Below, piece after piece: positions 9,273-21,947 of a DNA stretch of 64,000 nt; position 1 is the stretch's first letter; the number at the start of each line of letters is the position of its first letter. Under the pieces are notes generated by a model, which saw only the letters and a list, made by a program, of their open reading frames with translations, did not search any database and was not told the origin of the DNA. The DNA is taken from positions 2,542,001 through 2,606,000 of the forward strand of contig NZ_CP007055.1 in assembly GCF_000517625.1 (NCBI RefSeq), read 5' to 3'. This stretch comes from Halostagnicola larsenii XH-48. Lineage in GTDB: Archaea; Halobacteriota; Halobacteria; Halobacteriales; Natrialbaceae. The position numbers and the translations under genes were made by a program.

Positions 9273-9348
9273 AGCCAAGGGCCGGATTTGAACCGGCGGT
9301 GGGCGGCTCTGCAGGCCGCTGCGTTCGGCCGGACTCTGCCACCTTGGC
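9273..9348 (-). tRNA. tRNA-Cys (anticodon GCA)
   Basis: A 76-base cloverleaf on the minus strand. Acceptor GCCAAGG pairs with CCTTGGC, discriminator T as usual for tRNA-Cys. The anticodon loop is CTGCAGA. T loop TTCAAAT. It is the last gene of the rRNA operon, but the terminator-like hairpin at 9438-9467 separates it from 5S. A TTATGC box about 28 bases upstream could be its own promoter. Confidence 0.96.
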
Positions 9349-9437
9349 GCAGATAAGCGTAGACGAGTTGCGCGCATAACGGTTACGGTCGGCGACCACA
9401 CTACACCCCACTCACAAACCCATAAGAAAGACGAAAA

Positions 9438-9467
9438 CCCCCCACCCAGCGGGCGCTGGATGAGGGG
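9438..9467 (-). terminator. Terminator-like hairpin after 5S rRNA
   Basis: Read on the minus strand, CCCCTCATCCAGCG and GCTGGGTGGGG form a strong stem with a three-base loop, directly followed by TTTTCGTCTTTCTT. A GC-rich stem plus T-rich tail fits termination of the rRNA transcript, though archaeal termination depends mainly on the T tract. Confidence 0.65.
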
Positions 9468-9482
9468 TATAAGGTATGAAAA

Positions 9483-9603
9483 GGGGCGGCGAATCGGATT
9501 TCCCAGAGGGTCTCCCACTCCAGTACTGACCGAAACGCAGGCGGGCTTATCTTCCGTGTTCGGGATGGGTACGGGAGGAACCCCGCCGCTATGGCCGCCT
9601 TAA
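9483..9603 (-). rRNA. 5S ribosomal RNA
   Basis: 121 bases starting TTAAGGCGGCCATAGC and ending GCCGCCCC on the minus strand, the usual haloarchaeal 5S ends, which pair with each other (GGCGGC/GCCGCC). The conserved CCCGAACACGGAAG loop is present. It lies downstream of 23S as in the standard archaeal order. Confidence 0.95.
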
Positions 9604-9678
9604 TGCCGATTAACGGAATCGAACCGTCCACACACGCTCGCGTGAGCGTGTGACGCCAGTCTCGGTTGCGGTGCCGAA

Positions 9679-9725
9679 CCGTGTGTACGTGTAGTCCAGT
9701 TCACGCCTGGACCCGTTTCCGGGTC
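9679..9725 (-). repeat. 23S rRNA processing stem, 3' arm
   Basis: The segment starting ccgtgtgtacgtgtagtcca is reverse-complementary, with small internal differences, to 12685-12731 on the other side of 23S. The two arms form the long stem around pre-23S rRNA. The small mismatched bulges near the middle are where the archaeal bulge-helix-bulge cut is expected. Confidence 0.85.
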
Positions 9726-9737
9726 CGTACATGATCC

Positions 9738-12664
<2,927 letters not shown>

Positions 12665-12684
12665 CGTTCTTTCGGATCAGTAGT

Positions 12685-12731
12685 GACCCGGGAACGGGTC
12701 CAGTGGACGCCTGGACTACACGTACACACGG
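12685..12731 (-). repeat. 23S rRNA processing stem, 5' arm
   Basis: The sequence gacccgggaacgggtccag continuing to cgtacacacgg pairs with 9679-9725 to enclose 23S rRNA. It lies between tRNA-Ala and 23S. Confidence 0.85.
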
Positions 12732-12880
12732 TCTCATCTGCACGCCCGTAGACAGCGGGCCTGCATTAACCCTTCCCACCCACGCTTGCGCGGGGTGGTG
12801 CATCGGTTTGTGCTTCGGATTAGATCAAAGCGCCGTCTCCCACTTAAGGGGCACGATTCGCTTCGACCTAACCCGAGTCA

Positions 12881-12952
12881 TGGACCCACAGGGATTCGAA
12901 CCCTGGGCATCCTCCTTGCAAAGGAGGCACTCTACCACTGAGCTATGGGCCC
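12881..12952 (-). tRNA. tRNA-Ala (anticodon TGC) in the 16S-23S spacer
   Basis: A 72-base cloverleaf. Acceptor GGGCCCA pairs with TGGGTCC (one G-T pair), discriminator A. Anticodon loop CTTTGCAA with TGC. Spacer tRNA-Ala is the standard arrangement in euryarchaea. Confidence 0.97.
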
Positions 12953-12994
12953 ACCCCGATCTCGTCAACGACGCGATCGGGGATCAAACGGAGT

Positions 12995-13052
12995 GTTAGC
13001 TTTGACAGTTCTAAGGTGCTCGCTCGGCCGAACGCTGGTCCGAACTGTGGAC
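12995..13052 (-). repeat. 16S rRNA processing stem, 3' arm
   Basis: Two blocks, gttagctttgacagttc (12995-13011) and cgaactgtggac (13041-13052), are exact reverse complements of 14681-14697 and 14637-14648. They bring the ends of pre-16S rRNA together for the processing cut. Confidence 0.85.
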
Positions 13053-13098
13053 GCACGACTACTGCTGTGGGCCGGGGCGTCGCCCCGGTCCCGGTCTG

Positions 13099-14571
<1,473 letters not shown>

Positions 14572-14636
14572 GCTAAATCCCCTGTAAAACAGGGGGGTTT
14601 GGCGGTGAATGTTAAAACACACTCACACATTGCGTG

Positions 14637-14697
14637 GTCCACAGTTCGACGACCTCATCGCCGACCGATCGAGCGTCACCGAACTGTCAAAGCTAAC
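14637..14697 (-). repeat. 16S rRNA processing stem, 5' arm
   Basis: The blocks gtccacagttcg (14637-14648) and gaactgtcaaagctaac (14681-14697) pair perfectly with the downstream arm at 12995-13052. Confidence 0.85.
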
Positions 14698-14867
14698 ATC
14701 AGATCCCATCTTAACGGCGGACCGCAGGGGTAGGATCCTCATTTCCTTCGGACTCAATCATACGCCCTCAAGGGTACAAAACCCCTTCGGACCATGACCG
14801 TCCAACCCGGCAAGCCGACCATATCAGCCCACCGGCCACGTGTTCGCTACGTTCACATCCGAACCGA

Positions 14868-14890
14868 CCTATCCTAATAAGGCCGTCGGA
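14868..14890 (-). promoter_or_regulatory. rRNA operon promoter, proximal copy
   Basis: On the minus strand CCGACGGCCTTATTAGG matches the haloarchaeal rRNA promoter type, a CGACGG-like block followed by a TTAT box. It is the copy nearest to 16S. A transcript would start about 280 bases before 16S. Confidence 0.6.
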
Positions 14891-14952
14891 TTACACCCAC
14901 GCCGAAAACCACATCCCGGCGCCGGTATCCACGTACCCAATCGAAGACCATC

Positions 14953-14977
14953 GCCCCATATAAGGCCATCGTCTTCA
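14953..14977 (-). promoter_or_regulatory. rRNA operon promoter, middle copy
   Basis: On the minus strand GACGATGGCCTTATATGGGG repeats the arrangement of the proximal promoter about 85 bases further upstream, with a TTATAT box. Confidence 0.6.
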
Positions 14978-15103
14978 CCCCGACCAAGACCATCCCGGTC
15001 GAGAACAGGTACGCACGTGAACGAACTACCCTCCGTGCTGGAACACAGCCAGAGGGGACGCGACATCCCGCGTCACGTCGATTGCATTCAATCCGAAGAG
15101 ACA

Positions 15104-15125
15104 TCCACATAAAAGACCGTCGAAC
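15104..15125 (-). promoter_or_regulatory. rRNA operon promoter, distal copy
   Basis: On the minus strand TTCGACGGTCTTTTATGTGG is the best match to the known haloarchaeal rRNA promoter core (TTCGACGG plus TTTTATGT). The stretch from 14698 to 15503 holds no gene; besides the three promoters it has CGGTCCTATTTATTAC at 15188-15203, a possible fourth, weaker one. Confidence 0.7.
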
Positions 15126-15503
15126 CAACCCCGCCCCGCAACCCGCTACCATGCCACGGTTTTCCACCCATCGATTACTCCGCTGACAGTAATAAATAGG
15201 ACCGATGCCGAAACGGAGCATCCGCTCGAGAAAGAGATACAACGATATCGCGCGGGCGGAGGTCGGTCGCTCATTCCGTCCTTGCAGACACGGTCTGACC
15301 GGATGATACCCGCGCGAGTTGGTATTCGAGTCTGCACGCAAGAACTCTTTCTTTCGCATGTCGTGCATACCACGAAGATGGACGCATCGTGTATGGTTCT
15401 CGGCGAAGCGAAAGCGAATATGTTCGCGCGTGAGCGGCCAGAAGACGTAAATGGGGATCAGCATCGATGCGAATAAACCGTGGGGGTGGCTAGGGAAAAG
15501 CGA

Positions 15504-15881
15504 ATGGTCCGGGACCCGACCGCTTCGGAGTCGATGCCCTCGGCCGAAGAGATCTGCGCTGCGCTCGACGACCCCGACTGTCGGGAGATTATCCGGAGTC
15601 TCGAGGAACCGCTGACGGCGTCCGAGCTCACGAATCGGTGTGAGATTCCACAATCGACGCTGTACCGGAAACTCGAGTTACTCACCGATGCAACGTTGCT
15701 CGAGGAGTCGACCGAGATTCGACGCGATGGCCACCACGCGAGCAAGTACTCGGTCGCGTTCGAGGAGATTACCCTCGTTCTCGAGGACGACCGTTCGCTT
15801 GCAGTCCGGATCGAACGGCCGGCCCGGACGGCAGACGAGCGGCTCGCAGAACTGTGGTCGGAGGTGCGAAAGGAAACATGA
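15504..15881 (+). CDS. Winged helix-turn-helix regulator
   Basis: 125 residues with an ArsR-like winged HTH: IIRSLEEPLTASELTNRCEIP followed by the recognition helix QSTLYRKLELLTDATLLEES. A beta-wing and a short C-terminal domain follow. A gaataaac box at 15470-15477 is placed for a leaderless ATG at 15504; an in-frame GTG at 15480 would add eight residues. The stop overlaps the ATG of the membrane gene (ATGA), so the pair is one operon. The signal sensed is unknown. Confidence 0.85.
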   Translation: MVRDPTASESMPSAEEICAALDDPDCREIIRSLEEPLTASELTNRCEIPQSTLYRKLELLTDATLLEESTEIRRDGHHASKYSVAFEEITLVLEDDRSLAVRIERPARTADERLAELWSEVRKET

Positions 15882-16174
15882 GCACGGAACTTATCGAACC
15901 GACCACCGCCGCGATGGCGTTGATGGTCGTTAAAACGTTATTACTCGTTGTTGGGAGCATAATCACGTACTTCGCGTTCAAGGCGTATCGGAGAACGCGT
16001 CAACCTGCACTCGGATATCTCACGTCCGGGTTCGCGATCGTAACGCTTGGGTTCGTCCTCGCGGGGATGGTCCACGAAGTGTTTAACGTGGACCTGACGC
16101 TCGGAATCCTCGTCGAGAGCCTCCTGGTGTTGCTCGGGTTCTCGATCATCGCGTACTCGCTGTACGTCCAGTAG
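15878..16174 (+). CDS. Small membrane protein, partner of the HTH gene (DUF7521-like)
   Basis: 98 residues with three membrane segments (about residues 10-30, 43-62 and 73-95) and a basic loop (KAYRRTRQPALG) after the first. It resembles haloarchaeal DUF7521 proteins, which commonly follow an ArsR-type HTH gene. The HTH protein and this membrane protein probably form a small regulatory unit; no mechanism is known. Confidence 0.82.
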   Translation: MSTELIEPTTAAMALMVVKTLLLVVGSIITYFAFKAYRRTRQPALGYLTSGFAIVTLGFVLAGMVHEVFNVDLTLGILVESLLVLLGFSIIAYSLYVQ

Positions 16175-16344
16175 CCGACACGAAGACGAGAATCGCCCCT
16201 CGTATCCGTTTTTGTGGTGAGTTCGTAACCCCTCGAGTTCCATCGCCTGTTCGGAGACGATCGCAGTCGCCACCGTACGCTCGGCTCGATAATCCGATAG
16301 CACCGAGAAAAACGGAAGGTGGACGAGAAGAGACCGTTATGGAT

Positions 16345-17814
16345 CTACCGGTTGAGCGTGTGGATCGCTTGGCCGAGCGCGTTTTCGGCGGCCTCCATCA
16401 CGGATTCTGAGAGCGTCGGATGGGTATGTACCGTTCGAGCGATGTCCTCGAGCGTCGCGCCGAGTTCGATCGCGAGGCCGAGTTCTGCGATCAGTTCGGA
16501 GGCCTCGGGAGCGACGATCTGTGCGCCGAGGATGAATCCGGCCTCCTCGTCGGCGACGATGCGAACGAAGCCGTCGGATTCGTTCATCGTCAGGGCTCGA
16601 CCGCTCGCACGAAGCGGGAATTCGCCGACGAGAGGCTCGAATCCCTGTTCGGACGCTTCGTCCTCGGTCAGTCCGACGGTTCCGATCTCGGGTTCGGTGA
16701 ACACGGCGGCGGGCATCGCCTGATAGTCGATCGCCGAGGGTTCGCCGGCGATCACTTCGGCGGCGACTTGCCCCTCCATCGATCCCTTGTGAGCGAGCAT
16801 GGGTTCCCCGGCGACGTCGCCGACGGCAAAGACGTGCTCTCGGTTCGTCCGAGCGCGATCGTCCGTCGGGATGAACCCTCGTTCGTCGGTCTCGATACCG
16901 GCAGCCTCGAGGTCGAGCGTATCCGAGACCGGTTTGCGGCCGACTGCGACGAGCACCTTCTCGGCGTCGAGTTCGAGCGACTCCGCGTCGGCGGTTTCTA
17001 ACTCGCCGCCGTCGGTCGCCGGTTCCGCGACGGGGTCGGCGACGACGCGGATTCCGTCGCCGTCCTCTATGTCGTGCCACTCGGCGGCGGTGTAGCCGAA
17101 CTCGAAGTCGACGCCGAGTGATTCCGCGCGCTTGCGAACGGGACGCGAGAGGTCATCGTCGTAGCCCGGCAGGGCGTCCTCGAGCATCTCGAGGACCGTC
17201 ACGTCGGTGCCGAGTTTCGCGAAGACGCCGGCCAGTTCCATCCCGATGTAGCCCGCGCCGACGATGACCAGCGACTCGGGGACTGACTCGAGCGCGAGCG
17301 CCTGCCGCGAGTCGAGGACGGGTTCGTCGCCGTACTCGAAGCCGGGGATCTCGATGGGGCGCGATCCGGTTGCGATGATCGCGTCCTCGAACTCGAGGGT
17401 CTCGCTGCCCTGACCTTCACCGTCGTGAGAGACCCGGACCGTGTTCTCGCCGTCGAACCGGGCGGTTCCCTCGAGTAAGTTGACCTGGTTCGCCTTGCAG
17501 AGTTTTTCGACCCCGCCTGTGAGCTGGTCGACGACGCCGTCCTTCCAGTTCATCATTCCCGAGAGGTCGATCGCGGGATTGGCGTGGATGCCCATCTCTT
17601 CGGCGTGGCTCGCCTCGTGGGCGACGTTCGTCGCCGAAATAAGCGCCTTCGAGGGGATACAGCCGTGGTTCAGACAGGTCCCGCCGTAGGCGTCCCGCTC
17701 GACGAGCGTCACGTCGAGGTCCAGTTGTCCGGCACGGATCGCGGCCACGTAGCCCGCGGGTCCAGCGCCGATTACCAGTACGTCCGTGCCAGTTGTGACA
17801 TCTCCAACGACCAT
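16345..17814 (-). CDS. lpdA: Dihydrolipoyl dehydrogenase (E3)
   Basis: 489 residues. An FAD-binding GxGxxG (VLVIGAGPAGYVAA) is at the N-terminus, followed by the redox-active disulfide GGTCLNHGCIPSK, an NAD-binding GAGYIGMELA, and the C-terminal HTHPTLSE motif that supplies the active-site His and Glu across the dimer. The enzyme reoxidises dihydrolipoamide on E2 and reduces NAD+. It is the last gene of the E1-E2-E3 operon, 81 bases after the E2 gene. Confidence 0.97.
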   Translation of the reverse strand: MVVGDVTTGTDVLVIGAGPAGYVAAIRAGQLDLDVTLVERDAYGGTCLNHGCIPSKALISATNVAHEASHAEEMGIHANPAIDLSGMMNWKDGVVDQLTGGVEKLCKANQVNLLEGTARFDGENTVRVSHDGEGQGSETLEFEDAIIATGSRPIEIPGFEYGDEPVLDSRQALALESVPESLVIVGAGYIGMELAGVFAKLGTDVTVLEMLEDALPGYDDDLSRPVRKRAESLGVDFEFGYTAAEWHDIEDGDGIRVVADPVAEPATDGGELETADAESLELDAEKVLVAVGRKPVSDTLDLEAAGIETDERGFIPTDDRARTNREHVFAVGDVAGEPMLAHKGSMEGQVAAEVIAGEPSAIDYQAMPAAVFTEPEIGTVGLTEDEASEQGFEPLVGEFPLRASGRALTMNESDGFVRIVADEEAGFILGAQIVAPEASELIAELGLAIELGATLEDIARTVHTHPTLSESVMEAAENALGQAIHTLNR

Positions 17815-17895
17815 TGTAGTGAGTCTCCGTGTTCGCTCGTGAGTCCGTTCGCCCGCCCGCTACTTCAACAGTAGCAGTCGGAAATCCGCGAGCCC

Positions 17896-19512
17896 CTACT
17901 GCAACAAGAGCAGTTCGGGGTCCTCGAGGTACTCCATCAGCGCGTTCGTAAACCGCGCGCCGACCGCGCCGTCGATCAGACGGTGATCGAACGACAGCGA
18001 CAGGGTCATGATCGAGCGCGGTTCGATCGATTCGGTGCCGTCTTCGTCGGTGACGACGCGAGGCTTGCGCTTGATCTCGCCGATCGCGAGGATCCCCGAC
18101 TCGGGATAGTTGAGGATCGGCGTCGCGTACTCGCCGCCGATGCCGCCGACGTTCGTGATCGTGAACGTCGATCCCCGCAGTTCCTCGGGAGAGATCGACC
18201 GCTCTCGAGCCTTCTGGACGAGTTCGTTCGTCTCGGAGGCGATCTGTAGCAGCCCTTTCCCGTCCGCATCTTCGACGACGGGGACCATCAAACCGACGTC
18301 GGTCGCCGTGGCGACGCCGATGTTGTAGTAGTTCCGGTAGACGATTTCCTCGTTGTCCTCGTCGATCACCGCGTTCATCTCGGGGAACTCCTCGAGAGCG
18401 GCGACGACGGCTTTCGTGATAAAGGGCATGTACGTCAGTTTGATCCCTTCCTCCGCGGCGCGGGGTTTGAGTCGCTCCCGGAGTTCGACGAGGTCGGTGA
18501 CATCGACCTCGTCGTGGTGGGTGACGTGCGGCGCGCTGTACTTCGATTCGACCATCGCGTCGGCGATGGCTTTTCGGACGCCTTTGAACGGCTCTCGGCG
18601 CTCGCGTTCACCCTCGAACCCGCCGGCGCTCGAAGAGACGGCGGCCGCGTCGGCTTCCTGGGCCTCTCGCTGCATCGTCGCGTACTCCGTTACCGCCTCC
18701 GGAGTCACGAACGGCTTGCCGTCCCGCGTCTCGTCCGTGGGAACGGTATCGATGTCGATCCCTTCTTCCTCGGCGAGCCGCCGCGTCGCGGGTGCCGCGA
18801 GCGTTCGATCCCGATCAGCTGACTCGAGCTTTTCCCGCGGCTGAGTCGCCCTATCGGCCGGTTCCATGGCTCCACTCGAGTCCGAAGCGGTGGATTCGCT
18901 CCCGGAATCGGCGCTCGAGGCCGATTCGTCGGGTGACGCTGTCGAACGCTCGTCCGGAGTGTCGGAATCCGATCGTTCGTCGGCGGCCGCTCGAACGTCC
19001 CCGTCGGTGATCCGCCCGCCTGGACCGCTCCCCTGAATGGACTCGAGGTCGACGCCTTCTTCGCGCGCTATGCGTCGCACTCGCGGGGGCGCGAACACTC
19101 GTCCTTCGGGCGTGGCGATCTCCTCGATGTCGCCTCCCGTCGCACCCGGATCACCGGCAGGTCCATCTTCGGCGTCAGTGTGGGTCGCCGATTCGGTTTC
19201 GGATTCGGGAGTCGACGTCGAATCGGCCCGGTCGTCGCCCGTTTCGACGTCCGCCCCGTCCGCCGGTTCCTCGCCCTCGACGTCGAACGTGATGATCACG
19301 TCGCCGACGGGGACGATTTCGCCCGCTTCGGCGCGCAGTTCCCTGACGGAGCCGTCGACGGGCGAGGGCACTTCGACGAGCGCTTTGTCCGTCTCGACCT
19401 CGGCGACGGGCTGGTCCTCCGAGACCGAATCGCCTTCTTCGACCAGCCACGAGACGAGTTCGCCTTCGGCGACCCCCTCGCCGACGTCGGGGAGTTTGAA
19501 CTCGCGAACCAT
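17896..19512 (-). CDS. 2-oxoacid dehydrogenase E2, dihydrolipoamide acyltransferase
   Basis: 538 residues with one N-terminal lipoyl domain, Lys43 in VETDKALVEV being the lipoylated residue. An acidic low-complexity linker follows, then an E3-binding domain (FAPPRVRRIAREEGVDL) and another similar segment (ATRRLAEEEGIDIDTVPTDE) about 100 residues later, suggesting two peripheral-subunit-binding domains. The acyltransferase domain ends with the catalytic SFDHRLIDGA. The ATG is directly after the E1-beta stop. Acyl specificity cannot be read with certainty. Confidence 0.95.
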   Translation of the reverse strand: MVREFKLPDVGEGVAEGELVSWLVEEGDSVSEDQPVAEVETDKALVEVPSPVDGSVRELRAEAGEIVPVGDVIITFDVEGEEPADGADVETGDDRADSTSTPESETESATHTDAEDGPAGDPGATGGDIEEIATPEGRVFAPPRVRRIAREEGVDLESIQGSGPGGRITDGDVRAAADERSDSDTPDERSTASPDESASSADSGSESTASDSSGAMEPADRATQPREKLESADRDRTLAAPATRRLAEEEGIDIDTVPTDETRDGKPFVTPEAVTEYATMQREAQEADAAAVSSSAGGFEGERERREPFKGVRKAIADAMVESKYSAPHVTHHDEVDVTDLVELRERLKPRAAEEGIKLTYMPFITKAVVAALEEFPEMNAVIDEDNEEIVYRNYYNIGVATATDVGLMVPVVEDADGKGLLQIASETNELVQKARERSISPEELRGSTFTITNVGGIGGEYATPILNYPESGILAIGEIKRKPRVVTDEDGTESIEPRSIMTLSLSFDHRLIDGAVGARFTNALMEYLEDPELLLLQ

Positions 19513-19513
19513 C

Positions 19514-20512
19514 TCAGAAATCCACCGCGTTTCGGATGCCCGACTCGATGCGCGCCGGTTCGGGCAGGTAGTAGTCCTCGAGCGCGTACAGCGGGAACGG
19601 GGTGTCGAAGCCGCTGATGCGTTCGACCGGTGCCTCCTGGTAGAGCAGCGCTTCCTCCTGGATCGTCGCGGCGATTTCAGCGCCGAGGCCGCCCGTCTTC
19701 GGTGCTTCGTGAACGACGGCGGCCCTGCCCGTCTTCTTGAACGAGTCGACGATAGTGTCGGTATCCAGTGGAGACATCGTCCGCAGGTCGACGACCTCGA
19801 CGTCGATCTCGCCCGCGAGGTTCTCGGCCGCCTCGAGAGTCGGCCTGGTCATCGCGCCCCACGTGAAAACGGAGATATCGGTACCCTCGCGGCGAACCGC
19901 GGCCTCGCCGAGTGGCACCTCGTATGATTCTGTGGGGACCTCCTCGCGGAACGCCCGGTAGATGAGCTTCGGCTCGAGGAAGATGACCGGGTCAGGGTCG
20001 CGGATCGCGCTCGTGAGGAGCCCCTTCGTGTCGTAGGGCGTCGACGGGATGACGACCTTGAGCCCGGGCTGGTGGACGAACATCGCTTCGGTCGACTCGG
20101 AGTGGTGTTCGGGGGCGCGAATGCCGCCGCCGTAGGGTGCGCGAACGACCATCGGACACGTGTATCGCCCGCGCGAGCGCGTGCGAAGGCGCGCGGCGTG
20201 ACTGACGATCTGGTCGAACGCGGGGTAGATAAAGCCCATGAACTGCATCTCGGGGACGGGGCGCATCCCGTAGGCCGCCATCCCGATGGCCGTCCCGATG
20301 ATACCGGACTCGGCGAGCGGCGTGTCGATGACCCGGTTCTCGCCGAACTCGTCGTAGAGCCCTTCGGTCGCGCGGAACACGCCGCCGTTTCGGCCGACGT
20401 CCTCGCCCATGACGAGCACGTCTTCGTCGCGTTCCATCTCCGTGTAGAGTCCGTCCCTGACCGCCTGTACGAGCGTGAGATTCTCGGCCTCCGTTGTGGA
20501 TTGTGCTGACAT
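19514..20512 (-). CDS. 2-oxoacid dehydrogenase E1 beta subunit
   Basis: 332 residues starting with the family pattern TLVQAVRDGL ... VLVMGEDVGRNGGVFRAT. The transketolase-like fold includes PLAESGIIGTAIGMA and the C-terminal domain with VVDLRTMSPLDTDTI. Together with the alpha subunit it binds thiamine diphosphate and decarboxylates a 2-oxoacid. It is packed between the E1-alpha gene (two bases) and the E2 gene. Confidence 0.96.
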   Translation of the reverse strand: MSAQSTTEAENLTLVQAVRDGLYTEMERDEDVLVMGEDVGRNGGVFRATEGLYDEFGENRVIDTPLAESGIIGTAIGMAAYGMRPVPEMQFMGFIYPAFDQIVSHAARLRTRSRGRYTCPMVVRAPYGGGIRAPEHHSESTEAMFVHQPGLKVVIPSTPYDTKGLLTSAIRDPDPVIFLEPKLIYRAFREEVPTESYEVPLGEAAVRREGTDISVFTWGAMTRPTLEAAENLAGEIDVEVVDLRTMSPLDTDTIVDSFKKTGRAAVVHEAPKTGGLGAEIAATIQEEALLYQEAPVERISGFDTPFPLYALEDYYLPEPARIESGIRNAVDF

Positions 20513-20514
20513 CG

Positions 20515-21624
20515 TTAGTCCTCTAAGAGCGCGTCGTCACCGTGGCGCTCGCGAATCGTTTCGAACCACTCGAGCTGTTCCTGTAATCGTTTGGGCATCC
20601 CCTCGTACACGTGGGCGAATATTTCCTCGGGGTCGGGGCGTCGAACGTTCTCGGCGGCCTCGATGGCATCTGCGACCTCGCTCTCGACGCGCGAATCGAT
20701 CGCGTCGACGCGCTCGTCGTCGAGAATCCCTTCCGAACGCAGGAACGACTCGAGGCGCGGAATCGGGTCCTTCTGTTTCCAGCGCTCGACTTCGTCGTCG
20801 TCGCGGTAGACCGACGGATCGTCGGCCGTCGTGTGCGCGCCGAACCGGTACTGGACGGCCTCGATCAGCGTCGGTCGAAGTTCGCCCTGTCCCGGATCCT
20901 TCGCCTTCTCGACGGCGTCGCGGGTTACTTTGTACACCGCCAGCGGATCCATCCCGTCGACCTGAACGCCGTCGAAGCCGTACGCGGTGGCCTTCTGGGC
21001 GAGGGTCGCGCTCGCGGTCTGGCGCGCTCGCGGAACCGAGATCGCCCACTGGTTGTTGTTACAGAAAAAGACCGTCGGGGTGTCGAAGACGCCCGCGAAG
21101 TTCAGCCCCTCGTGGAAGTCGCCCTCGCTCGTCGCTCCGTCGCCGAAGTAACAGAGGAAAGCCTTCTGCTCGCCCTTGAGTTTCGACGCCCACGCGGCAC
21201 CCGTCGCGTGGGGGATCTGGGTCGCGATCGGAACCGCGACCGTGAACGTGTTCGAATCCTCGGAGATCCGGTTTCCGCGTTCGTGACCCATCCAGTACAG
21301 CATCGTCCGCTTCAGGGACGTACCGCGGACGAGCGCCGTCCCGTGCTCGCGGTAGCTCGGAAACACCCAGTCGTCGTCCTCGAGCGCGTGGGCGCTTCCG
21401 ATCTGTGCGCCCTCCTGTCCGGACAGCGGCGGATACGTCCCCATACGTCCCTGACGCTGGAGACTGACCGCGCGCTGATCGAAGTGACGAACCAGTCGCA
21501 TCTGCTCGTACATTTCGACCATCTCCTCGGCCGAGATGTCGGGCACCGACGCGCCCTCGAGGAGTTGGCCGGTATCGTCGAGCACCTGCACCTTCTCTCG
21601 AGGATCGCGCTGTAACGTACTCAT
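20515..21624 (-). CDS. 2-oxoacid dehydrogenase E1 alpha subunit
   Basis: 369 residues from [11 protein letters not shown]. The thiamine-diphosphate motif [17 protein letters not shown] ... NNNQWAIS is complete, and the phosphorylation-loop-like segment [14 protein letters not shown] is present. A GGAGG ribosome-binding site lies eight bases before the chosen ATG; the upstream frame extension is not family-like. First gene of the four-gene operon. In haloarchaea pyruvate is oxidised mainly by ferredoxin oxidoreductase, so a branched-chain or other 2-oxoacid is a likely substrate. Confidence 0.95.
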   Translation of the reverse strand: MSTLQRDPREKVQVLDDTGQLLEGASVPDISAEEMVEMYEQMRLVRHFDQRAVSLQRQGRMGTYPPLSGQEGAQIGSAHALEDDDWVFPSYREHGTALVRGTSLKRTMLYWMGHERGNRISEDSNTFTVAVPIATQIPHATGAAWASKLKGEQKAFLCYFGDGATSEGDFHEGLNFAGVFDTPTVFFCNNNQWAISVPRARQTASATLAQKATAYGFDGVQVDGMDPLAVYKVTRDAVEKAKDPGQGELRPTLIEAVQYRFGAHTTADDPSVYRDDDEVERWKQKDPIPRLESFLRSEGILDDERVDAIDSRVESEVADAIEAAENVRRPDPEEIFAHVYEGMPKRLQEQLEWFETIRERHGDDALLED

Positions 21625-21947
21625 GGAAAGAACCTCCGTAGCATACCCGTAGCAAGGATCGCTCGAGATAAAGAATTTTCGTATAAACTTTACTCTTGGG
21701 TGTAAAATTGCCACTGCTGTACAGATGTGTTCAGCGACCCGAGTGTTGGACGGACGAATGTCTTATTTTCCGACGAGCGGGAGGAGGCCGCGTAACAGAT
21801 CCTGCACAACGGCCGTCGTTTTGGACGGACGAACAACTCTCGGGAACAATACCCGCACAGCAGGAGAACACAACGAGAACCACGCAGCGAGTACCAACGT
21901 TTGCACTGGTCTCTCGAGCGCGTTTCTCACCCGCGTCTGTTGGCCCG
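21625..21947 (-). promoter_or_regulatory. Promoter region of the E1-E2-E3 operon, with a 13-base direct repeat
   Basis: The first 60 bases upstream of E1-alpha on the minus strand are AT-rich, with TTTATA and CTTTATC boxes as TATA candidates. Further up, ttggacggacgaa occurs exactly twice, at 21746-21758 and 21821-21833 (75-base spacing, seven helical turns). The repeat could be a regulator-binding site pair (inference). No gene is visible. Confidence 0.5.

Noticed and set aside
14874-15653. A 259-codon minus-strand frame upstream of 16S
   Set aside because: It runs through the rRNA promoters and the opposite HTH gene; composition is Arg/Trp-rich and not family-like.
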